A DNA stretch of 64,000 nt, taken from assembly GCA_019873685.1 (NCBI GenBank), contig JAIOAT010000009.1, positions 33,527-97,526 of the forward strand. Direction: 5' to 3'. The position numbers and the translations under genes were made by a program. This stretch comes from Chloroflexota bacterium. Its GTDB lineage: Bacteria; Chloroflexota; Anaerolineae; Aggregatilineales; Ch27. Positions 8,700 to 16,504 of this stretch are shown here, piece by piece. The notes beneath the pieces are model-generated. The model made no database searches and was not told the DNA's origin. It saw only the letters and a list, made by a program, of their open reading frames with translations. The first letter of the stretch is position 1, and the number at the start of each line of letters is the position of its first letter.

Positions 8700-9926
8700 A
8701 TGAGCGAACTGGCCCTGCTGGGAGGAACACCCGTCCGCGCCACGCCCTTCACTGCCTGGCCGCAATACGACGAGCGCGAGCGCCAGGCCCTGCTGGAAGT
8801 GCTGGAGAGCCGCGTGTGGTGGCGCACACCCGGTACGCGCGCCCTGCGCTTTGAGCAGGAATTCGCCGCCTATCATCAGGCCAAACACGGCATCGCCGTC
8901 ACCAATGGCACCGCCGCCCTGGAAGTCGCCATGGCTGCCCTGGGGATCGGCCCCGGCGACGAAGTCATCGTCCCGGACTACACTTTTGTAGCTACCGCCA
9001 GCGCCGTGCTGTTCGCCGGGGCGCGCCCGGTCTTCGTGGATGTCGACCCGCGCACCTACTGCCTGGACCCTGACCTGGCGGAAGCGGCCATCACCGAGCA
9101 CACCAGAGCGATCATCGCCGTGCATCTGGGCGGGCATCCCGCCGATCTGGATCGCCTGACCGCCCTCGCCCGCCGCCACAACCTGCCCCTGGTCGAGGAT
9201 AGCTCCCATGCGCACGGCTCCGAGTGGCGCGGGCGCAAGATCGGGGCAATCGGCGACATCGGGACGTTCAGCTTCCAGCAGAGCAAGCTGATGACCGCCG
9301 GCGAAGGCGGGATCGTCATCACCAACGACGATGCCATCGAGCGCCTGGCCCGCGCTACCCACGACTGCGGGCGGATGCCCGGCGAGTGGTTCTACGCCCA
9401 CTTCATCTATGGCTCCAATTACCGCCTGAGCGAGTGGCAGGCGGCCATCCTCAGCCAGCAACTCGCCCGCCTGGACGAGCAGGCCGCTGTGCGCTCGCGG
9501 GCCGCCGCGTACCTGAACGCGCACCTGGCCCAGATCGAAGGCATCACCCCCCAGGCGCTCGACCCGCGCTGCACCCGCAACGGCCACTACGCCTACATCT
9601 TCCACTACGACCGCGCTGCCTTCGCCAACGTGCCCACGGAGCGATTCATCCAGGCCCTGAACGCAGAAGGCATCCCGACGCAGGCCAGCTACCCACCCCT
9701 GCATGAACTGGCCCTCTTCCAGAGCGGCGAATACCGCAGGCGTTTGCCGCCCGAACAGCGGGATGGCGAGCCGCCTTTCCTCCGCCAGAACTTCCCCAAC
9801 ACGGCCCGCGCCGCCCGGGAAACAGTCTGGCTGCCCCACTACATCCTGCTGGGCGGCGAGGAAGACGCAGCCAGCATCGTGGAGGCCGTGCGCAAGATTC
9901 AGCGCCTGGCCCGCAACCTGCTGTAG
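8700..9926 (+). CDS. DegT/DnrJ/EryC1/StrS family PLP-dependent aminotransferase
   Basis: Sugar aminotransferase-fold protein of 408 residues. The PLP lysine is Lys196 in SFQQSKLMTAGEGG, and the family hallmarks TNGTAALEVAM, VIVPDYTFVATASA and EDSSHAHGSEW are all in place. Such enzymes transfer an amino group to a keto-sugar or cyclitol (3-amino-5-hydroxybenzoate and scyllo-inosamine types share this form). The N-terminal LALLGGTPVRATPF is common in the inosamine/AHBA-like subgroup. AAGAGGAGG precedes the ATG. A hairpin terminator follows, ending the two-gene unit. Confidence 0.87.
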   Translation: MSELALLGGTPVRATPFTAWPQYDERERQALLEVLESRVWWRTPGTRALRFEQEFAAYHQAKHGIAVTNGTAALEVAMAALGIGPGDEVIVPDYTFVATASAVLFAGARPVFVDVDPRTYCLDPDLAEAAITEHTRAIIAVHLGGHPADLDRLTALARRHNLPLVEDSSHAHGSEWRGRKIGAIGDIGTFSFQQSKLMTAGEGGIVITNDDAIERLARATHDCGRMPGEWFYAHFIYGSNYRLSEWQAAILSQQLARLDEQAAVRSRAAAYLNAHLAQIEGITPQALDPRCTRNGHYAYIFHYDRAAFANVPTERFIQALNAEGIPTQASYPPLHELALFQSGEYRRRLPPEQRDGEPPFLRQNFPNTARAARETVWLPHYILLGGEEDAASIVEAVRKIQRLARNLL

Positions 9927-9949
9927 ATCGCCGGGTGCGGGAATCAAAG

Positions 9950-9976
9950 AGGCCGGGGCGCGACCCCGGCCTTTTT
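9950..9976 (+). terminator. Rho-independent terminator
   Basis: A 9-bp perfect stem (AGGCCGGGG / CCCCGGCCT) with a short loop, followed by TTTTT, 24 bases after the aminotransferase stop and just before the convergent peptide-transport genes. Confidence 0.88.
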
Positions 9977-9997
9977 CATGTACGTGAATGCCCCGCC

Positions 9998-10837
9998 TTA
10001 TCCCCGCGCTTTGCGCACGCGCGGATCGGCCAGATCGCGCAGGCCATCCCCTACAAAATTGAAGGCCATCACCACGGTGAAGATCGCCAGACCGGGGAAC
10101 GTACTCAGCCACCACTGATCGAAGTTACTGACGCCGTCGGCCACCATACGCCCCCACTCCGGCGTTGAAGGATCCGCGCCCAGACCCAGGAAGCTCAACC
10201 CGGCGAAGAGCAGGATAGCGTTGCCGATGTCCAGCGTGGCCATGACGATGGCCGGGGCCAGGCAGTTCGGCAGGATCGTCCGGAAGAGGATGTGGCGGTC
10301 AGAAGCTCCCAGGGCGCGCGCCGCCTCCACGTAGTCGTTGGATTTGACGCTGACGACCAGGCTACGCACGATACGGGCATAGTTGGGCCACCAGACCAGC
10401 ACCATGGCGATCACAGCGTTGATCACGCTCGGCCCCAGCGCGGCGGCGATGGCCATAGCCAGGATGATCGTCGGGAAGGCCATGAAGACCTCTGTGCCAC
10501 GCATCAGCAGCTCATCCCACATCCCCCCGGCGTACCCGGCCACCGCGCCGACCAGCGTCCCGATCACCGTCGAGATGATGATGACCAGCAGCCCCGCTGG
10601 CAGAGAAATCCGCCCGCCGTAGAGCACGCGGGTTAGCACATCGCGGCCCAGCTGGTCGGTGCCCATCAGGTTCGTCTGACTGGGGGGCTGCAGGCGGTTG
10701 ACCATGTTCTGCTCCAGCGGCCCGTAAGGAGCGATCAGGTGCGCCACCAGCGAGATCGAGAACCAGATCAGACAGATCACCACCCCCACCGCCATCAGCG
10801 GGTTGCGGGCGATCTGAATGCGCAGCGTACGCATCAT
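9998..10837 (-). CDS. Peptide/nickel-type ABC transporter permease (DppC/OppC)
   Basis: Membrane subunit of a peptide-class importer, 279 residues. It has the DppC N-terminal segment with one span (NPLMAVGVVICLIWFSISLVAHLIAPY), the diagnostic GTDQLGRDVLTRVLYGGRISL motif, and the permease loop YVEAARALGASDRHILFRTILPN. It lies 12 bases downstream of the DppB gene on the same strand. It ends the cluster, and no DppD/DppF ATPase genes follow, since the next genes are convergent. The ligand is probably a short peptide, but this family also carries opines, glutathione and nickel chelates. Confidence 0.94.
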   Translation of the reverse strand: MMRTLRIQIARNPLMAVGVVICLIWFSISLVAHLIAPYGPLEQNMVNRLQPPSQTNLMGTDQLGRDVLTRVLYGGRISLPAGLLVIIISTVIGTLVGAVAGYAGGMWDELLMRGTEVFMAFPTIILAMAIAAALGPSVINAVIAMVLVWWPNYARIVRSLVVSVKSNDYVEAARALGASDRHILFRTILPNCLAPAIVMATLDIGNAILLFAGLSFLGLGADPSTPEWGRMVADGVSNFDQWWLSTFPGLAIFTVVMAFNFVGDGLRDLADPRVRKARG

Positions 10838-10849
10838 GCCAGGCCGCTC

Positions 10850-11866
10850 CTATAAGCGAATCCGGGGATCGAGGATGTAATAAAGCATGTCCACAATCAG
10901 ATTGGTGAGTACAAAGACCAGCGCGATCAGCATGCTCACGCCCATGATCGAGGGAAAGTCCAGGCTGCGGGCCGAATCGTAGGCGAAACGCCCGATGCCG
11001 CCCCAGGAGAAGATCGTCTCCGTCAGCACCGCGCCGGTCAACAGGTTGCCGTACGATAGCCCGATCACGGTCACCACGGGCAGCAGCGCGTTGCGCAGGC
11101 CGTGCCGCAGGATCACCGTCCGCTCCCGCAAGCCCTTGCTGCGCGCCGTCGTGATGTATTCCATCGACAGCACATCCAGCATGGCCGAACGGGTGATGCG
11201 CGTGATCAACCCGGCGGAATACGCTCCCAGCACCACCGCTGGCAGGATCAGGTGCGCCAGCGCGTTGCCCAGCGTGCGCCACTGCCCGGCGATCAGCGCA
11301 TCGATCGTGTACAGGCCGGTCACCGTCGGCGGCGGCGGGATCACGGCGTCCAGCCGCCCCGGGCCCGGCAGAATGCGCAGCCGCAGGTACAGCAACAGCA
11401 GCGCCACCAGCGCCAACCAGAAGACCGGCGCGCTAACCCCGATCAGGGAGATGATTCGGGCGACGAAGTCGATCGGGCGGTTGCGCCACACCGCTGAGAT
11501 CACGCCCAGCGGGACGCCAACAATCAGAGCCACAATAATGCCCGCTGTCGCCAGTTCCACCGTCGCGGGCATATAGCGCAGCAGTTCGTCGGCCACCGGT
11601 CGCCGCGTGCGGATGGATGTCCCCATATCGCCGCTGAGCAGGTTACGCAGGTAGGTGAAGTACTGGACGAAAAACGGCTCGTCCAGCCCCCACTTGGCCC
11701 GGAAGGCGGCTACGATTTCCGGGTCGGCGGCAGCGCGCTCGCCCAGGTTAGCGGCCATCGGATCGCTGGGAACCAGGTTGGCAATGATGAAGGACACCAG
11801 CGAGATGCCAATCACCAGCGGCACGGCCAGCAGCAAACGTCGCAGAAAATAGGCGGATAACGACAT
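10850..11866 (-). CDS. Peptide/nickel-type ABC transporter permease (DppB/OppB)
   Basis: 338 residues. The N-terminal membrane span is followed by the conserved LVPSDPMAANLGERA and a long periplasmic loop, then GDMGTSIRTRRPV, six spans in total, and the EAA-like loop YITTARSKGLRERTVILRHGLRNALLP. It is the classical DppB partner of the next gene. It is separated from the binding-protein gene by about 170 bases that hold a strong hairpin, so the two permeases may be expressed at a lower level than the binding protein. Confidence 0.94.
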   Translation of the reverse strand: MSLSAYFLRRLLLAVPLVIGISLVSFIIANLVPSDPMAANLGERAAADPEIVAAFRAKWGLDEPFFVQYFTYLRNLLSGDMGTSIRTRRPVADELLRYMPATVELATAGIIVALIVGVPLGVISAVWRNRPIDFVARIISLIGVSAPVFWLALVALLLLYLRLRILPGPGRLDAVIPPPPTVTGLYTIDALIAGQWRTLGNALAHLILPAVVLGAYSAGLITRITRSAMLDVLSMEYITTARSKGLRERTVILRHGLRNALLPVVTVIGLSYGNLLTGAVLTETIFSWGGIGRFAYDSARSLDFPSIMGVSMLIALVFVLTNLIVDMLYYILDPRIRL

Positions 11867-11972
11867 AGGCGTTCTACCGATGTGAGCAGGTAGCCAGGAG
11901 CCAGGGAAAACGAAGCGCGGGGAAGAGGCTAGCTCCTGACCAACTCAGGCGTCAGCGCCAGGGCGCTATATA

Positions 11973-12013
11973 AAGACGGGGGAGCCGCGCCGGGGCACGG
12001 CCCCCACCGTCTT
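11973..12013 (-). terminator. Hairpin between the peptide-binding protein gene and its permeases
   Basis: Read on the minus strand, AAGACG-gt-GGGGG pairs with CCCCCGTCTT across a GC-rich loop and is followed by TATAT. It lies 22 bases after the stop of the binding-protein gene. A leaky terminator or mRNA stabiliser is likely, because the permease genes beyond it belong to the same importer. Confidence 0.6.
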
Positions 12014-12034
12014 ACGGCTGCTAACGCAGCAGGG

Positions 12035-13609
12035 CTAGAAGCTCAGCAGGGACAGGTCTACGCGCCACTGGCCGTTGTAATTGAAGCCCTTGAGCGCGGC
12101 GCTGTAGGCAAAGTGCACGCCCGGCTGGAACAGCGGCGCGAACGGCCCGGACTGCTGTTCATAGAGCTGGATTTCCCGGAACAGCTGGTTGCGGACTTCA
12201 GGATCGGTTTCCACCTTCACCTTGTCGCGCAGTTCCAGGATGGTCGCGTCGGCGTTCTCGTCCGTCCAGTTAGCGCGCTTGCCCACCACGCCGCCCGGCA
12301 GGAACTCCACATAGTCCAGCGTGTCGTAGTAGTCCGGGTTCCACAGCCACAGGCCAAAGCCGTGCTGCCCGCCGCGGTACGCTTCCAGCGAAACCTGCAG
12401 CTCTTCCGGCACCAGGTTCACGGTGATGCCCACCTCGGCCAGGTCCGCCTGCACCTTCTGGGCGACCAGCGAGAACTGCGTGCCGATGTAGGTGAAGTCC
12501 GGATAACGCAAATCAACCGTGAAGCCGTCCGGGTAACCCGCCTCGGCCAGCAGGCTGCGGGCCTTGTCCAGGTCGCGCGGCAGCGCCTCCGAAGCATCGA
12601 GCGCGCCGGCAAAGCCCAGCGGGACCATCGCCGCCGGCGTATTGGTGCCCGCGCCGCCCAGCAGCTTCAGACCTTCATAGTCCAGGGCATAGCGCACGGC
12701 CAGCTGCACCTTGGGATCGCTCACCGGGCCGCCGATCTCCGGATTCTGGTTCATCAGTAGGAAGATCAGCGTGTCGCTCTGGGTGGAGAACACGGAGATG
12801 TTGGGGTTGCCCTCCAGCGAGGGGAGCTGGTCGGCGGTGATGTCCATGGCGATGTGGATGTCGCCAGCTTCCAGGGCCAGCTTCTGGGTCGCGGCCTCCG
12901 GCATGTTGCGGATGATGATGCGGTCAAAGTATGGCGCTTCACCCCAGTAGTTGGGGTTACGGACAAGCACGGTCTGCACGGTCGGCTCGTAGAAGTCGAC
13001 CATGTAGGGGCCGGTCCCGGCGGAGTTGTCGTTGAACCACAGTTCAGCGGTATCAACCTCAGAGGCGTTTTCAGCGTCCGTCCCACCCTGAGCGCGAACC
13101 ACCTCCGCATTGACCACCGAGAAGGCGTCAAAAACCAGTTTGGCCAGGATGGCGGGGTCCGGCGCGGCAAGGGTCAGGACGACTGTGCGCTCATCCGGGG
13201 CTTCCACACTGGCAATGCCGTCCGCCAGGAATGCCGGGTTATCCTTGAGGTTCTTCATGCGGTTGAAGCTGAAGACCACATCCTCGGCGGTCAGCGGGTC
13301 GCCGTTGGAAAAGACCACATCGTCCCGCAGGGTGAAGGTGTAGACCAGGCCGTCATCGCTGATCGTCCAGCTTTCGGCCAGGTTGGGCAGAATTTCGCTC
13401 ACTGAATCAGTCGGGAACGTAACCAGCGTATCGTACACGGCCTTGTGAATCAGGGAGCCGCCCGGCTCATAGGCGCGGTGCACATCCAGGCCGTTGTAGT
13501 CCTCAGAGAGGCCAACGACCAGCACCTTTTCCTCCTGGGCTGCTGCGCCGCCAAAGGCCAGCAGGCTCAGGAGCGACACCACTACAAGAAGTCCATAAAG
13601 GCGTCGCAT
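12035..13609 (-). CDS. Peptide-type ABC transporter substrate-binding protein (SBP family 5, DppA/OppA-like)
   Basis: Secreted binding protein of 524 residues. A Sec signal (MRRLYGLLVVVSLLSLLAFGGAAAQ) ends in an AAAQ cleavage site, with no lipobox Cys. Family 5 hallmarks are LAESWTISDDGLVYTFTLRDDVVFSNGDPLTAEDVVFSF and DFYEPTVQTVLVRNPNYWGE. It delivers a peptide or related compound to the DppB/DppC permeases encoded just downstream. An M24 peptidase and amine/imine-linked genes upstream fit use of a peptide or amide. Its own promoter, with an inverted repeat, precedes it. Confidence 0.93.
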   Translation of the reverse strand: MRRLYGLLVVVSLLSLLAFGGAAAQEEKVLVVGLSEDYNGLDVHRAYEPGGSLIHKAVYDTLVTFPTDSVSEILPNLAESWTISDDGLVYTFTLRDDVVFSNGDPLTAEDVVFSFNRMKNLKDNPAFLADGIASVEAPDERTVVLTLAAPDPAILAKLVFDAFSVVNAEVVRAQGGTDAENASEVDTAELWFNDNSAGTGPYMVDFYEPTVQTVLVRNPNYWGEAPYFDRIIIRNMPEAATQKLALEAGDIHIAMDITADQLPSLEGNPNISVFSTQSDTLIFLLMNQNPEIGGPVSDPKVQLAVRYALDYEGLKLLGGAGTNTPAAMVPLGFAGALDASEALPRDLDKARSLLAEAGYPDGFTVDLRYPDFTYIGTQFSLVAQKVQADLAEVGITVNLVPEELQVSLEAYRGGQHGFGLWLWNPDYYDTLDYVEFLPGGVVGKRANWTDENADATILELRDKVKVETDPEVRNQLFREIQLYEQQSGPFAPLFQPGVHFAYSAALKGFNYNGQWRVDLSLLSF

Positions 13610-13659
13610 GGGTCACTACTCCTTACTTTGTGGGTGCATGAACAACTATTGAGAGGCAC

Positions 13660-13699
13660 TGCTGGCAGAATTATACTGCGAATCCTGATTCTGCCAGCA
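13660..13699 (-). promoter_or_regulatory. Inverted repeat over the -10 box of the peptide-binding-protein promoter
   Basis: A perfect 12-bp inverted repeat (TGCTGGCAGAAT at 13660-13671 and its complement at 13688-13699) encloses a 16-base spacer. On the minus strand, TATAAT at 13670-13675 overlaps one arm, about 60 bases upstream of the start codon. The position suits a repressor site; without a T-run it is not a convincing terminator for the upstream operon. No strong -35 box was found at the right distance. Confidence 0.55.
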
Positions 13700-13760
13700 C
13701 GTTTGTCCCGGTCAAAAGCAACAGAAATGCTGGGGCACTCTGGCTAATCCCGCCCCCGCT

Positions 13761-14768
13761 TCATGACTGCCCCTTGAGCGCCGGGATGACCTGTTCCCCC
13801 AGCAGGCGGATGCCAGTCGCCGGGTCGAGGCCGTGCGGAGTCCCGAACTCGATCCGGGCGGCCCCCGCGTCAAAGAGCGCCTCAGCCTGGCGGATCAGGT
13901 CGGCGGGTGCCCCGGCGAAGGCGAAGCGATCCAGCAGATCGTCAGAGATCAGCGCAGCAGCGGCATCATGCTCCCCGGCATTAACCAGCGCCCGCAGCCG
14001 CCCGATCAGTTCCGGGTCAGCTGGGATCGTGGGGTCAAGCGGCAGCACCACCGGCAGGTACAGCGCCGCCGCCCGGCGCGCTGCTTGCCGCGCCCGTTCC
14101 CGATCCTCGTCGACGACCGTCACCGCCCCCATCACCACACCGACTGATCCTTCCGGACGCCCGGCCTGCCGCTCGCCAGCGGCAATCCAGCCGCGCATGA
14201 CCGGCACCATCGCCGGGTTGGCGGAACCGCCCACCTTGACCTCGTCTGCGATCTCGCCGGCCAGCGCCGCCAGACGACGGCCCCATGTCCCGATCAGGAT
14301 CGGGATTGGCCCCTGCGGCAGCGGGTATGGCGCACGTACATGCGCCGCCAGCGGGAAGATAGCGCCCTCAAGCCCGCCCTCGGCCCCGGAAAGCAGGTAG
14401 CGCACCACTGCCACCGCCTCGCGGATGGCTGTTAGCGGCGGCTCCAGCTCACGGATGCCATGCTCGGCCAGCCAGGCCCCGCGGGCGATGCCAATGTACA
14501 CGCCGCCCCGCGCCACTCCTGCCAGCAGCGCCGTCTCCGCGGCGATATCGATCGGGTGAATACGCGAAGGCGAGACCGCTGCCGGGCCAAGCCGCGCCCG
14601 TTGCAGGTGGGGAGCCATCAGCAACAGCGGGCCATAGCTTGGCTGGAACGGTGCATCACAGTACACACTGACCGCGTCAAAAGCATAGCGGTCGACCAGC
14701 CGGGCCAGCGCGATGTACTGCGCCGGCGATTTGTCCGTCTGAAAGGCGATGCTGATCTCGCGGGCCAT
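13761..14768 (-). CDS. LLM-class (luciferase-like) F420/flavin-dependent oxidoreductase
   Basis: 335-residue TIM-barrel oxidoreductase of the luciferase-like monooxygenase class, closest in style to the F420-dependent (Mer/Fgd-like) group. Visible are EISIAFQTDKSPAQYIALARLVDRYAFDAVSVY at the N-terminus, the GVARGGVYIGIARGAWL loop and IPILIGTWGRRLAALAGEIADEVKVGG in the cofactor region. Substrate unknown. It is the last gene of a five-gene operon and its start overlaps the preceding stop by one base (TGATG). A second LLM enzyme is encoded two genes upstream, so the pair may act in sequence or on related compounds. Confidence 0.8.
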   Translation of the reverse strand: MAREISIAFQTDKSPAQYIALARLVDRYAFDAVSVYCDAPFQPSYGPLLLMAPHLQRARLGPAAVSPSRIHPIDIAAETALLAGVARGGVYIGIARGAWLAEHGIRELEPPLTAIREAVAVVRYLLSGAEGGLEGAIFPLAAHVRAPYPLPQGPIPILIGTWGRRLAALAGEIADEVKVGGSANPAMVPVMRGWIAAGERQAGRPEGSVGVVMGAVTVVDEDRERARQAARRAAALYLPVVLPLDPTIPADPELIGRLRALVNAGEHDAAAALISDDLLDRFAFAGAPADLIRQAEALFDAGAARIEFGTPHGLDPATGIRLLGEQVIPALKGQS

Positions 14769-15085
14769 CAGGTCAACTCGTCGCTGTCCAGCGTCCGACG
14801 GGCGATCCGCTCGATGCGCATAATCAGGCGTTCTTCCGGGTCAGGGCAGGTCACCAGCGTATCGCGCTCCAGCCAGTCATCTTCATCCAGCTGGCGTTGT
14901 TTGGCGGCCAGCAGGGGCAATACCGCGCCAAGCGCATAGATGCAAAAGTGCTTGCCCGGCGGCAGGCTCAGCTTGCTGCTTTCAGTCAATTCGAAGTAGT
15001 CGCCGACCTGCATCCCGCACACCGAACGCCCCTCGATGGCGACCACCGTCACCCGCAGATCGTACAGACCAAAGAGTCTGCTCAT
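14768..15085 (-). CDS. TIGR04076 family protein
   Basis: A 105-residue cytoplasmic protein. It has the compact TIGR04076 pattern: DLRVTVVAIEGRSVCGMQVGDYFEL, then a PPGKHFCIYALGAVLPLLAAKQR segment, and VTCPDPEERLIMRIER near the C-terminus. Conserved cysteines at about 24, 48 and 81 are seen in many members and could bind a metal or cofactor; the function is not known. Its gene overlaps the upstream LLM gene by 4 bases and the downstream LLM gene by 1, which implies tight co-translation with the two oxidoreductases. Confidence 0.7.
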   Translation of the reverse strand: MSRLFGLYDLRVTVVAIEGRSVCGMQVGDYFELTESSKLSLPPGKHFCIYALGAVLPLLAAKQRQLDEDDWLERDTLVTCPDPEERLIMRIERIARRTLDSDELT

Positions 15086-16086
15086 GGGGCAATCCTCCGC
15101 AGATAGGGCAACACCTCCCGGCCAATCGCTTCGATTGCTGCCAGCGGATCCGGCCCCAGCGGCGGCCCGAAGCTGATGTGCCGCGCGCCCAGCGCGATCA
15201 ACCCTTCCAGCCGGGAGATCAGCGCGGCAGCCGTGCCCGCCACACCAATGCGCAGCATGGCTGGCGTGACCAGCGCCTTACCCCGTGCCAGGTCGCGTTC
15301 CACCATGACCGCCTGAGCGATCGGGGCAAAGTCCTCCCGGGTCAGCCCCAGCCGTTCCCAGATCAACGGGCTAAGCGACTGGCCGTAGTAGGCAATCTTC
15401 TCCCGCAGGGCGTCTTCCGCTGCCGCCCGGTCATCCGCCACTGAACACCAGATACAGGCCGCCACATCCAGCGCGGCCAGGTCGCGCCCGGCCCGCGCCG
15501 CGCCCTCCTGAACATAGGGCAGCACTGTCGCATAGTGCTCCGGCGGAAACAGCAACGGCAACCCGCCATCGGCGATCTCTCCGATGGCCCGCAACATGTT
15601 AGGGCTGAGCGCGCCCAGGTAGATCGGGACGCGCCGCCGGGGGGTGAAGCGCAGGTAAGCTTCGTCCGTCCAGCGCAGGAACTGCCCATCCAGCGGAACG
15701 CGCTCGCCGGAGAGCAGGCGGTTGATCGCGGTGACCGTCTCCACGACCGCGGTGCGCGGCTTTTCCGGCGCGATCCCGATCCAGGCCAGGAAGTCCGCTG
15801 CCCCGGCGGAGAGGCCCAGGTTGAAGCGTCCGCCGGATAGCTCGTCCAGCGTCGCCGCGATCATGGCGATCTCGGCGGGATGGATCGTGTACGGGTTGAG
15901 GATGCACGTCCCGATCGCAATCCGCTCCGTCGCCGCCGCCACAGCCGCCAGGATCACCACCCCGCTGCGCAGGAACAGATCATCGCTGACCCAGAACTGG
16001 TCAAAACCGGCGGCCTCCGCTGCCCGCGCCAGCCGGACATACGACTCGACCGGCAGGTCGTTGTTGAAGCGCAGACTGAACTTCAT
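15082..16086 (-). CDS. LLM-class (luciferase-like) F420/flavin-dependent oxidoreductase
   Basis: 334 residues, again a luciferase-like TIM barrel. It begins MKFSLRFNNDLPVESYVRLARAAEAAGFDQFWVSDDLF and carries IAIGTCILNPYTIHPAEIAMIAATLDELSGGRFNLGLSAG, a hallmark of the F420-dependent methylene-H4MPT-reductase-like subgroup, then VPIYLGALSPNMLRAIGEIADGG. It differs clearly from the other LLM protein of this operon, so the pair is not a recent duplication. Overlaps of 4 bases with the genes on each side show strict operon packing. Substrate unknown; an imine, enamine or amide-derived intermediate would fit the neighbours. Confidence 0.82.
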   Translation of the reverse strand: MKFSLRFNNDLPVESYVRLARAAEAAGFDQFWVSDDLFLRSGVVILAAVAAATERIAIGTCILNPYTIHPAEIAMIAATLDELSGGRFNLGLSAGAADFLAWIGIAPEKPRTAVVETVTAINRLLSGERVPLDGQFLRWTDEAYLRFTPRRRVPIYLGALSPNMLRAIGEIADGGLPLLFPPEHYATVLPYVQEGAARAGRDLAALDVAACIWCSVADDRAAAEDALREKIAYYGQSLSPLIWERLGLTREDFAPIAQAVMVERDLARGKALVTPAMLRIGVAGTAAALISRLEGLIALGARHISFGPPLGPDPLAAIEAIGREVLPYLRRIAP

Positions 16087-16493
16087 ACACCGCTCCCCTG
16101 CCCGCTGGCGCCGATCACGGCGTCAGCTTCGACCTCCACCAGGTAGCCATCGCCGACCAGCCGGCTGACCTCGATCAGCGTATTGGCCGGGCGAATGGCG
16201 CTGAAGACTTCGGCATGGGCGCGGGCAGCTTCCTCCCAGCGGGTCGCATCGGTGAGGTAGATGCGCGTCCGTACCACGTCGGCCAGCGTCGCGCCCGCGG
16301 CCTCAAGTGCAGCGCCGATTTTACGCAGGATGTAGGCCGTCTGGACGTAGACATCGCCCGGCCCGACCAGACGCCCCTGTTCATCGGTCGCCGTCGTGCC
16401 GGAGACGAACACCAGCCCACCAACGCGCACCGCCCGCGAATAACCAGCGATTCCCTCCCAGACCGTCCCGGAAGCGATGTTCTGGCGCTGCAT
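16083..16493 (-). CDS. Rid (YjgF/YER057c/UK114) family protein lacking the RidA arginine
   Basis: 136-residue trimeric Rid-fold protein. The family pattern is clear: GYSRAVRVGGLVFVSGTTATDEQG, VYVQTAYILRKIGAALEAAGATLADVVRTRIYLTD and a C-terminal IEVSRLVGDGYLVEVEADAVIG. True RidA has an Arg in the P-x-R-x-x-x-E-V stretch needed for imine deamination; here the stretch is RPANTLIEV, with Asn in that place, which points to the Rid4-7 subfamilies found in catabolic operons. It sits between an M24 peptidase and an LLM oxidoreductase. Confidence 0.85.
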   Translation of the reverse strand: MQRQNIASGTVWEGIAGYSRAVRVGGLVFVSGTTATDEQGRLVGPGDVYVQTAYILRKIGAALEAAGATLADVVRTRIYLTDATRWEEAARAHAEVFSAIRPANTLIEVSRLVGDGYLVEVEADAVIGASGQGSGV

Positions 16494-16504
16494 AGGCCCC
16501 TCCC

